The notes under the pieces were generated by a model. That model was not told where the DNA came from, did not search any database, and worked only from the letters and a program-made list of their open reading frames with translations. From Methanobacteriota archaeon (GTDB taxonomy: Archaea > Thermoplasmatota > Poseidoniia > Poseidoniales > Poseidoniaceae), in NCBI GenBank assembly GCA_018623995.1, contig JAAZUV010000054.1, forward strand, positions 1 through 8,289: a DNA stretch of 8,289 nt, given 5' to 3'. Within the stretch, counting starts at the first letter, position 1, and every line of letters begins with the position of its first letter. Shown in pieces: positions 1-5,571 of the stretch. Both the position numbers and the translations under genes were made by a program.

Positions 1-446
1 ATACAGCCATGGGACGCTTGAACGATAACTGCTGCACTGAGAGGATTGAGATGCTGGACCAAATCGTTTGCGACATCGTTTGTAATTCGTTCCTGGTTTT
101 GCAAACGTAGTGCATGGTGGTCGATGATTCGAGCTAATTTCGAGATGCCAACAATGCGATCAACCGGAATGTAAGCAACGTGCGCTTTTCCACTGAACGG
201 TTGAAGATGATGTTCGCATGTTGAATGAAATTCAATATTGCTTAACAGGACAATACCATCGTAACCTTCAGCGTTGAATGTTGCTTGGAGTAAATCCTCA
301 GCATTCGTTTTGTATCCTGCAAATACTTCGTCCCAAGAATCAATAACACGCTTTGGAGTATCCAACAATCCCTCTCGATTGGGGTCCGACTCGAGGTATT
401 CGAGTAGAGTGTATACTGCTTCTTGTGCTTCATTTCTTGTAACCAT
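1..446 (-). CDS. folE: GTP cyclohydrolase I (type IA), C-terminus cut by window edge
   Basis: This enzyme converts GTP to 7,8-dihydroneopterin triphosphate, the entry step to folate-type pterins and to preQ0/archaeosine-type deazapurines; it is cytosolic and normally a homodecamer. The 148 complete codons visible match the family: N-terminal REGLLDTPKRV at residues 24-34, then CEHH at 77-80, the core block PFSGKAHVAYIP (83-94) and GISKLARI (100-107), and QNQERIT (116-122). By analogy with E. coli the zinc ligands are Cys77, His80 and Cys148 of SHGC; Cys148 is the last whole codon before the edge. Three ATGs in a row (452, 449, 446) follow a GGAGG. Spacing favours 446 (8 nt) or 449 (5 nt), and 446 is used here. 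The start overlaps the end of the ribbon-helix-helix gene by 17 nt. Most archaea use the unrelated type IB enzyme (FolE2/MptA), so a type IA gene suggests ancient transfer from bacteria (inference). Confidence 0.93.
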   Translation of the reverse strand, partial: MVTRNEAQEAVYTLLEYLESDPNREGLLDTPKRVIDSWDEVFAGYKTNAEDLLQATFNAEGYDGIVLLSNIEFHSTCEHHLQPFSGKAHVAYIPVDRIVGISKLARIIDHHALRLQNQERITNDVANDLVQHLNPLSAAVIVQASHGC

Positions 447-621
447 CATCATCTCCTCCAATACGCCCGTGTCGCATGTCAATGCTGTCCAATTGGTCCA
501 ATAATTTCCGACATGCTGAGCGGATAGCATCTGCAACACTGATGAATTTCTTCTCATCTCCGACGTGTTGTTTGATATCGCTCAGCAATTCATTTGGCAT
601 GTCCAAACTTATCTTGGGCAT
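430..621 (-). CDS. Small ribbon-helix-helix (CopG/NikR N-terminal-like) DNA-binding protein
   Basis: A 63-residue protein with the layout of a ribbon-helix-helix repressor: a short strand with alternating side chains (MPKISLDMP, 1-9), a first helix (ELLSDIKQHV, 11-20), a turn, then a second helix starting at the SVADAIRSA block (28-36) and running to about residue 45. The strand pair of a dimer would enter the DNA major groove. The tail (46-63) is polar and ends GGDDDGYKK; no effector or metal-binding domain follows, unlike full NikR. It is followed by folE, whose start overlaps its last codons by 17 nt, so the two are probably cotranscribed. No SD precedes the ATG, but a TATA-like box about 22 nt upstream fits a leaderless mRNA. 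A role as autoregulator or folE regulator is inference. It could also be an orphan antitoxin, but no toxin gene is next to it. Confidence 0.8.
   Translation of the reverse strand: MPKISLDMPNELLSDIKQHVGDEKKFISVADAIRSACRKLLDQLDSIDMRHGRIGGDDDGYKK
455..459 (-). promoter_or_regulatory. Shine-Dalgarno site of folE
   Basis: GGAGG on the minus strand lies inside the end of the upstream ribbon-helix-helix gene. It is 2, 5 and 8 nt from three consecutive ATGs, which argues against the outermost ATG (452) and for 449 or 446. Its position inside the upstream gene suggests coupled translation. Confidence 0.6.
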
Positions 622-639
622 ACTCTGGGCATAGCCAAG

Positions 640-647
640 TAATATTT
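640..647 (-). promoter_or_regulatory. Probable archaeal TATA box for the RHH-folE pair
   Basis: AAATATTA on the minus strand lies in the 34-nt gap between the permease stop codon and the ATG at 621. Its centre is about 22-23 nt upstream of that ATG, close to the spacing expected for a leaderless archaeal transcript. There is no SD in front of the ATG, which supports the idea. Match to consensus is moderate. Confidence 0.35.
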
Positions 648-655
648 GAAGAATA

Positions 656-1870
656 CTATGACTTCGTAGTTATGATGTCTTCACGATGGAATTGTTTAGC
701 AGCATATCGTACAGTCAACAGACAGATCATTGAAGATACCAAAACCCAAACGATGACGTGTTCAATAATGATTCGATTCAACAACAACTCTCGCAAACCT
801 AGGAGAACATTGACGAAAGGTACACCAAACCAGAACATTTCCACATCATCCAAATTGATGAATTGTGTAAGCAAGATCGGCATAATCATCGCTAACGTGA
901 TCGGTGTGAGAACGGATCCGGCTTCCTTCACTGATTTCGATCGCATGGCCAAAGCCAGATACAGCGCTACTATCATTGTGCCATAGAAACCAACAGCCAA
1001 TGCGAGCAATACGATGGCAGCAAAACTGAGTGATGGTACATCTATGAAGTCACTTGCAAGGTAAGCGATACCGAACAATAGTCCGCCAATCTGCAATGTA
1101 ACCCCTACAGCAGTAATCGATACAACTGCTAGCCACTTTCCAAGCAATAGCTCAGTTCTTGTGAGTGGTAAGCTCAGAAGGGATTCAAGCGTACCACGTT
1201 CCCGTTCACCGACCGTCATGTCGATGGCAGGTTGTACCGCAGCACTCGCTGTCCATATCGCTAAGACGAACGGAATAAACAAGGAGAGTAACATGCCTGC
1301 TTGCTCTCCTTTTGTAGCAACATCAGCATTGGAGATTGGACCATCCCATTGCAACGGATCGAGTGTGGATTCGACATCAAGGCCTGCTGATTCAATTCGT
1401 TGTGTTCGTAGATCATCTTCCCAATCGATGAGAACATCCAAAATTCGACTTCTTGCTTCATTGGATTGTTCAGATGTTGATAAGTGCAAAATTGCATAAT
1501 ACCATGTGTCATTTCGTAATTCTATTCTCAGGATTGCATCGTATTCGAGGTTACGTAACTCCTCCGTATCATTTTCCGCGTCGGACAACGTGGAAAGATT
1601 TCCATCCAGTGGCAAAACGGCGACCATTGCTGTTTGATTCTCAATAAGATCAACCAAGGAGTCGTCAATATCGTTTGATTGTATCAGAATATCAACGGTT
1701 TTCTGATTAAGCTCAGCGGCCTCGTTTTGCATAACAACGGGGAACGCAATAAACAACAATGGAAACAAGAGTAGTGGAATAAGAACAAGTGCTACAATCG
1801 TGCGCCAATCACGAATGAATTCAATTATTTCCTTTTTGGCAACGATGACGATTCGTTTACGACTATTCAT
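656..1870 (-). CDS. natB: ABC-2 type exporter permease (NatB-like)
   Basis: Membrane half of an ABC exporter, 404 residues. The layout is that of the NatB/ABC-2 family: a cytoplasmic start with the amphipathic stretch KKEIIEFIRDWRT (12-24), one membrane segment (about 23-47), a large hydrophilic domain (about 48-188) expected outside the membrane, then about six hydrophobic segments (about 192-217, 247-272, 281-309, 318-338, 346-362, 370-392). The family signature VGERERGTLESLL (220-232), followed by LPLTRTELLLGKW (234-246), lies in the cytoplasmic loop after the second segment and contacts the ATPase. The start ATG overlaps the ATPase stop by 8 nt and has a strong GGAGGTG seven bases upstream, so the two are coupled and form one complex. 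In Bacillus NatAB exports sodium, but the substrate cannot be read from this sequence; drugs, lipids or peptides are also possible. The gene symbol reflects family only. Confidence 0.88.
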   Translation of the reverse strand: MNSRKRIVIVAKKEIIEFIRDWRTIVALVLIPLLLFPLLFIAFPVVMQNEAAELNQKTVDILIQSNDIDDSLVDLIENQTAMVAVLPLDGNLSTLSDAENDTEELRNLEYDAILRIELRNDTWYYAILHLSTSEQSNEARSRILDVLIDWEDDLRTQRIESAGLDVESTLDPLQWDGPISNADVATKGEQAGMLLSLFIPFVLAIWTASAAVQPAIDMTVGERERGTLESLLSLPLTRTELLLGKWLAVVSITAVGVTLQIGGLLFGIAYLASDFIDVPSLSFAAIVLLALAVGFYGTMIVALYLALAMRSKSVKEAGSVLTPITLAMIMPILLTQFINLDDVEMFWFGVPFVNVLLGLRELLLNRIIIEHVIVWVLVSSMICLLTVRYAAKQFHREDIITTKS

Positions 1871-2684
1871 CCTCGTTCACCTCCAATTGTTTCTTTGGAG
1901 TGAACAAACGCCTCCAAATTCTGGACATTTTGGATGGCTGTTCGTTTTCTTCCATTCTTGGCCTTGCTGTTTCACTTGTCAGGGAAACATACGCTTCTTC
2001 GAGTGACTCAGTACCGGTCAAAGAAAGCAATTCCTCAGGTGTTCCATCTGCTTGTATGAATCCATTATGCACGATGATGATTCGGTCACATACTTGCTGG
2101 GCCTCTGCGAGATGATGTGTCGAATAGATCACCGTCCCACCTTCCTCTTTCAATTTCCGTACAAGTTGGCGAACTGTTCGTGCAGACGTAACATCGAGCC
2201 CACCTGTTGGTTCATCGAGGAGTAGGATTTGGGGGCCATGAGCAAGGGCACGTAAAAGCGCTGTTTTTTGTTTCATACCACGCGAAAAACCCTCAGTATA
2301 ACGATGAAGTGATTGTTCTATGTCCAAGAGTTTCGCAAATCGGTACGTACGATCCCATGCCAACTGATCATCAATACCGTGAAGTCTACTGTGATAGCGA
2401 ATGTTTTCCCATGCGGTCAGTTTGGAATACAAACCAGTAGACTCTGGAACAACGCCCAAGACGGAGCGCATTTCTGAAACGGGCCGATTGTTCTCGAGTT
2501 CTACGGAGCCTGATGTTGGCCGATACACGCCAGACATGAGTCGGAGAAGTGTTGTCTTCCCAGCACCGTTTCCTCCTACAAGTCCTATGACGGATTGCTT
2601 GTGAATGTCGAGGTTCACTTGCTCAATCGCATGGATGTCTCCAAATGATTTTTTGACATTGGTTAGCTTCAACAACGGTTCCAT
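1863..2684 (-). CDS. natA: ABC exporter ATP-binding protein (NatA-like)
   Basis: Nucleotide-binding half of the exporter with the permease just downstream; ATP hydrolysis at the inner membrane face drives transport. All core motifs are present in 273 residues: Walker A GGNGAGKTT (37-45), a signature loop of the FSRGMKQK form (133-140), Walker B ILLLDEP (153-159) with catalytic Glu158, D-loop GGLD (161-164) and switch His190 in STHH. The FSRGM signature and the GLYSKLTAWENI block (84-95) are typical of the NatA/ABC-2 branch; the usual Q-loop glutamine region reads VVPES. After about residue 225 there is a polar, charged tail to 273 that may contact the permease. The frame is open further upstream to a TTG at 2699, but the ATG at 2684 starts MEPLLKLTNVKKSFG at the expected place for this family, so it is preferred. 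It lies 11 nt after the preceding small gene. Confidence 0.93.
   Translation of the reverse strand: MEPLLKLTNVKKSFGDIHAIEQVNLDIHKQSVIGLVGGNGAGKTTLLRLMSGVYRPTSGSVELENNRPVSEMRSVLGVVPESTGLYSKLTAWENIRYHSRLHGIDDQLAWDRTYRFAKLLDIEQSLHRYTEGFSRGMKQKTALLRALAHGPQILLLDEPTGGLDVTSARTVRQLVRKLKEEGGTVIYSTHHLAEAQQVCDRIIIVHNGFIQADGTPEELLSLTGTESLEEAYVSLTSETARPRMEENEQPSKMSRIWRRLFTPKKQLEVNEDE
1878..1884 (-). promoter_or_regulatory. Strong Shine-Dalgarno site of the ABC permease
   Basis: GGAGGTG on the minus strand, 7 nt before the ATG at 1870, placed inside the last codons of the ATPase gene. It is a near-complete complement to the 16S rRNA tail and the best RBS in the window. It supports the 1870 start and coupled translation. 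Confidence 0.7.
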
Positions 2685-2695
2685 GTGGAACACAC

Positions 2696-3034
2696 TCAAG
2701 ATGCACGACCGCTCTCTACTGCGAAATCGAGCCCAGGATGCTTCTCTTCGAGTCGCTTTGCACGGTCGAGCGTATTACGCAATTCTTGAAGAATCTCCTT
2801 TTGGGGTATACCCATCTCCACTAATGTTCCAATCAACTCGAATGCTCCTTGTATTGCACCTGCATCGAGGAATGCTTCATTGCTGATTGTACCGTTGTAT
2901 CGCAACGTTTCCAACTGTTGTGAGAGATATTCAGATTCCTTGCGGATTCTCGGTCCAGCGATGTGCGGTAGCGCCATGATTTGGTCAACACAAGTTCTCA
3001 TCGTACGCCTTAACCAGAGGACAATTATGAGCAT
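2696..3034 (-). CDS. Small helical protein of unknown function
   Basis: I do not recognise this protein. The frame gives 112 residues from an ATG at 3034, or 101 residues from an ATG at 3001 (MRTCVDQIMALP). The extra N-terminus, MLIIVLWLRRT, is hydrophobic and looks less like real protein. A TATA-like TCATAATTG (about 3022-3030) lies about 25 nt before the 3001 ATG, so 3001 may be the true start; the longer form is given as the outer limit. The rest looks all-helical and soluble: a charged helix (RKESEYLSQQLETLR), a small-residue stretch (AFLDAGAIQGAFELIGTLVEMG), then a strongly charged helix (EILQELRNTLDRAKRLEEKH). No catalytic or metal motif is evident. It starts 17 nt after the epimerase stop (for the long form) and ends 11 nt before the ABC ATPase ATG, so it could belong to either unit. 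A role with the exporter is only a guess. Confidence 0.7.
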   Translation of the reverse strand: MLIIVLWLRRTMRTCVDQIMALPHIAGPRIRKESEYLSQQLETLRYNGTISNEAFLDAGAIQGAFELIGTLVEMGIPQKEILQELRNTLDRAKRLEEKHPGLDFAVESGRAS

Positions 3035-3051
3035 TCTGTTTACTTATGCTC

Positions 3052-3471
3052 TCAACGCTGTTTCAATTCAACTAGAATTCCACCAGTACTTTTCGGGTGA
3101 ACAAATGCAATCACGGAGTTGTGGGCACCAGTACGAGGCGTTTCATCGATCATGACAATATCATTTGCCATGAGGTGTGCAATCATCGATTCTAAATCAT
3201 CAACAGCCAAACAAAGCTGTTGGATACCAGGGCCTCTTTTGCTAAGGAAACGACCAATTGGTGTGTCTGGTCCTGTTGCTTCCAAAATTTCGATGTTGGT
3301 CGTTTCACTACCCTGTGAATCGAGAGGGAAAAATCGTGTGACTACCCCTTGTTCTTCTACGAGTTCGTCATCTCCCTGTTCTATGAGTCCAAGTAGTCTC
3401 CAAAACTCACTCCCCGCATCAAGACTGTTTGCTGCAATTCCAATATGATCAATCGTGATTTTCTGTTTCAT
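3052..3471 (-). CDS. mce: Methylmalonyl-CoA epimerase (VOC fold), with altered metal-site residues
   Basis: Interconverts (R)- and (S)-methylmalonyl-CoA, supplying the mutase encoded just upstream. The 139-residue length and two beta-alpha-beta-beta-beta halves fit the glyoxalase/VOC superfamily. Family blocks seen: IDHIGIA (7-13) with metal ligand His9, EEQGVV (39-44) where Glu40 probably matches a catalytic glutamate, IEILEATGPDTPIGRFL (60-76) with Glu61 where Propionibacterium has a Gln ligand, HPKSTGGILVEL (125-136) with metal ligand Glu135. The odd point is GPGIQQLCLAVD (80-91): most family members read HH where this one has Gln84-Gln85, and one of those histidines is a metal ligand. Gln can bind metal, so activity is not ruled out. 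The start has a good SD (AGGTGAT) that overlaps the mutase stop codon, so the two are translationally coupled. Assignment is strong because of the neighbour; a different VOC substrate is the main alternative. Confidence 0.9.
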   Translation of the reverse strand: MKQKITIDHIGIAANSLDAGSEFWRLLGLIEQGDDELVEEQGVVTRFFPLDSQGSETTNIEILEATGPDTPIGRFLSKRGPGIQQLCLAVDDLESMIAHLMANDIVMIDETPRTGAHNSVIAFVHPKSTGGILVELKQR

Positions 3472-3474
3472 TGT

Positions 3475-3481
3475 ATCACCT
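3475..3481 (-). promoter_or_regulatory. Shine-Dalgarno site of the epimerase, overlapping the mutase stop
   Basis: AGGTGAT on the minus strand begins within the mutase TAG stop codon (3480-3482) and leads to the ATG at 3471, with 5 nt between AGGTG and the ATG. This placement suggests reinitiation or coupled translation of mutase and epimerase. Confidence 0.6.
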
Positions 3482-5054
3482 AGAATCCGCTGGGTGCAGA
3501 ATACGTACCAAATACGTCCTTCATGGCTTGCATTATTTCGCCAAGGGTAGCATTTGCACGTACTGCTTCCAATACCATTGGAAACAAATTTTCACTTGTC
3601 CTAGATGCATCTGTGATTGAACCCAAAATTTCTCGAACTTTTGCTTCATCCCTATTTTTTCTGAGTTCATCCAAACGCAATTTTTGATGCTCGGCAACCA
3701 CTGGATTCAATTTCATTGGTTTTATCTGTACCTTTTCTTCCATTGTTCCGTGGTTAACGCCAACAATGCGCCGTGTTCCTCGCTCGATTTCGTTGAAGTA
3801 TCTGTAGGCGGTTGAGTGGATTTCTTGCTGTTGGTATCCTTGTTCAATGGCTCGAAGCGCACCACCCATCGATTCAATTTTCTCAATTTCTTTTTTGGAT
3901 TTGTCGTAAATTTCGTTGGTTAAGGCCTCGATATGATACGATCCTGCAAACGGATCGACCACATCAGCTACACCCGACTCTTCGGCAATAATTTGCTGTG
4001 TGCGTAGAGCAATTGTGGCACTATCCTCGGTGGGAAGCCCTAATGCCTCATCGAAACTATTTGTGTGAAGACTTTGTGTTCCTCCACAAACAGCAGCCAA
4101 TGCTTGGATTGTTACTCTGCTGATGTTGTTGTATGGTTGCTGAGCGGTTAATGATACACCAGCAACCTGAGTATGGAATCGAAGTTGAGTTGATCGTTTG
4201 TGAGATGGTGCATACCGTTCAACCATCAAATCATGCCAAAGGCGACGGGCTGCTCGGAATTTAGATACCTCTTCCAAAAAATCATTGTGACAATTGAAGA
4301 AAAATGAAAGGCGTGGAGCAAATGTGTCGACATCCAGACCTTTCGTACACGCAGATTCAACATAAGCCAGCGCATTGGATAAGGTGAACGCAAGTTCTTG
4401 AACTGCAGTCGAGCCTGCTTCCCGAATGTGATAACCCGATATTGAGATTGTGTTCCATTTAGGGATGTGAGACGAACAGTGTTCAAAGATATCTGTGATC
4501 AATCGCATCGAATGCTCCGGTGGAAAGACATAGGTTCCTCGAGCAATGTATTCCTTGAGTATGTCGTTTTGAATGGTTCCTGAAATCAATTCACTCGAAA
4601 CACCTTGTTCTTCTGCAACCACACAATACATCGCTAGTAGAATCATCGCTGGGGCATTGATGGTCATCGATGTTGAGACTTTATCCAGTGGTATATCTGC
4701 GAAAAGATCACGCATGTCTTGCAAGCAGGAGATGGATACGCCGACCTTACCAACTTCTCCTTCGCTAAGTGGATCATCTGCATCGAGTCCGAGTTGTGTC
4801 GGTAAATCAAAGGCGACCGATAGCCCTTTTTGCCCTCGTTCCAAAAGCAAACGAAACCGCTCATTGGTCTCTTTAGCTGATGAAAATCCAGCATATTGTC
4901 GCATGGTCCACAATCGCGACCGATACATGTTCTCGTGAATGCCTCGCGTGTAGGGCGGATGACCTGGACGCTCTACATTGTCACTCGGCGCATAATACGC
5001 TGGTATTGGAAGCCCACCAAGGGTTTCCCAATTGGACTTTCTGAACTCGACCAT
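3480..5054 (-). CDS. mcmA1: Methylmalonyl-CoA mutase, large (catalytic) subunit
   Basis: Catalyses the adenosylcobalamin-dependent rearrangement of (R)-methylmalonyl-CoA and succinyl-CoA in the cytosol. The 524 residues cover the substrate-binding TIM barrel only and end without the DxHxxG cobalamin domain, so this is the archaeal split form needing a separate small subunit. Clear family blocks: RLWTMRQYAGFSSAKETN (47-64), GLSVAFDLPTQ (77-87), GTIQNDILKEYIARGTY (159-175), SISGYHIREAG (204-214), FAPRLSFFF (245-253), TQSLHTNSFDEALGLPTE (326-343). Tyr44 and Arg172 match the Propionibacterium Tyr89 and Arg207 that bind the substrate carboxylate and separate this enzyme from isobutyryl-CoA mutase (Phe and Gln there); Tyr208-His209 match the catalytic Tyr243-His244. 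The N-terminus is short for the family but the ATG at 5054 is the only in-frame start after the FKBP stop, 39 nt away. No clear SD is seen. MeaB and the small subunit are not nearby. Confidence 0.96.
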   Translation of the reverse strand: MVEFRKSNWETLGGLPIPAYYAPSDNVERPGHPPYTRGIHENMYRSRLWTMRQYAGFSSAKETNERFRLLLERGQKGLSVAFDLPTQLGLDADDPLSEGEVGKVGVSISCLQDMRDLFADIPLDKVSTSMTINAPAMILLAMYCVVAEEQGVSSELISGTIQNDILKEYIARGTYVFPPEHSMRLITDIFEHCSSHIPKWNTISISGYHIREAGSTAVQELAFTLSNALAYVESACTKGLDVDTFAPRLSFFFNCHNDFLEEVSKFRAARRLWHDLMVERYAPSHKRSTQLRFHTQVAGVSLTAQQPYNNISRVTIQALAAVCGGTQSLHTNSFDEALGLPTEDSATIALRTQQIIAEESGVADVVDPFAGSYHIEALTNEIYDKSKKEIEKIESMGGALRAIEQGYQQQEIHSTAYRYFNEIERGTRRIVGVNHGTMEEKVQIKPMKLNPVVAEHQKLRLDELRKNRDEAKVREILGSITDASRTSENLFPMVLEAVRANATLGEIMQAMKDVFGTYSAPSGF

Positions 5055-5093
5055 ATTCTGTCCATGGTGAGACGCTTCATCAAGCCTCGCATT

Positions 5094-5567
5094 TCAGTGT
5101 TCAACGCCGCCCGGACCGTGTGCATGTCCGTGATCGATTTCTTCTGCAGTTGCTGCGCGTACATCAACAACTTCGACACTGAATTGAAGGGTTTCACCTG
5201 CGAGTTTGTGATTGAAATCAACCGTTACCGTCTCCCCGTCGACAGATACAACGTTGAAAGGACCGACATCGGACATCAGTGTCATCCCTGGCTCAGGTGC
5301 TATATCCCCAAACATACCAATTGGAATTTGTTGGATTGCCTCTGGGATCTTCTCGCCGTAGGCGCGCTCTGGTTCCAGTGTGAACGTTCGACGCTCACCT
5401 TTCTTAGCACCCATGAGTTCTTCTTCAAAACCTGGAATCATTTGTTTGTGACCTACGAGAAAGGTAAGTGGGTCACGTCCTTCACTGCTATCGAATACTT
5501 CTCCACTTTCTGGTAGTGTTCCTGTGTAATGTACTCTTGCTACGACGTCTTTTTCTACGGTTGTCAT
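5094..5567 (-). CDS. SlyD-like FKBP-type peptidyl-prolyl cis-trans isomerase
   Basis: A cytosolic prolyl isomerase and folding helper, 157 residues with no signal peptide. The FKBP half has VHYTGTL (12-18), VFDSS (24-28), VGHKQMIPGFEEELMG (38-53) and ERAYGE (67-72). The flap insert of the SlyD class (about 73-118), which binds unfolded chains, runs through IPIGMFGDIAPEPGM and ends at VDFNHKLAGETL (116-127), a family hallmark. The tail is His-rich: His146, His148, His150 and His157 in DHGHAHGPGGVEH, a short version of the nickel-binding tail of E. coli SlyD. The start has an AGGAG 8 nt upstream that lies across the end of the preceding gene, indicating coupling. It sits 39 nt before the mutase; both frames are in phase and the gap has no other stop, so the TGA at 5094-5096 alone separates them. 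Metal delivery to neighbouring metalloenzymes is only a guess. Confidence 0.93.
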   Translation of the reverse strand: MTTVEKDVVARVHYTGTLPESGEVFDSSEGRDPLTFLVGHKQMIPGFEEELMGAKKGERRTFTLEPERAYGEKIPEAIQQIPIGMFGDIAPEPGMTLMSDVGPFNVVSVDGETVTVDFNHKLAGETLQFSVEVVDVRAATAEEIDHGHAHGPGGVEH

Positions 5568-5571
5568 GGGT

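Noticed and set aside
594..986. 130-codon plus-strand frame opposite the permease
   Set aside because: Antisense to conserved membrane segments of the permease; no recognisable domain or start signal.
2697..2699. TTG start for the ABC ATPase, adding five residues
   Set aside because: The ATG at 2684 places the first strand as expected for the family; the added residues have no support, though the TTGA overlap with the upstream stop is noted.
4973..5221. 82-codon minus-strand frame across the FKBP-mutase junction
   Set aside because: It overlaps both conserved genes in another frame and has no family features.
4896..5516. 206-codon open frame on the plus strand
   Set aside because: It runs antisense to the well-supported FKBP and mutase genes, its protein shows no family motif, and its composition (rich in Trp, Cys, Phe) is typical of a shadow frame.
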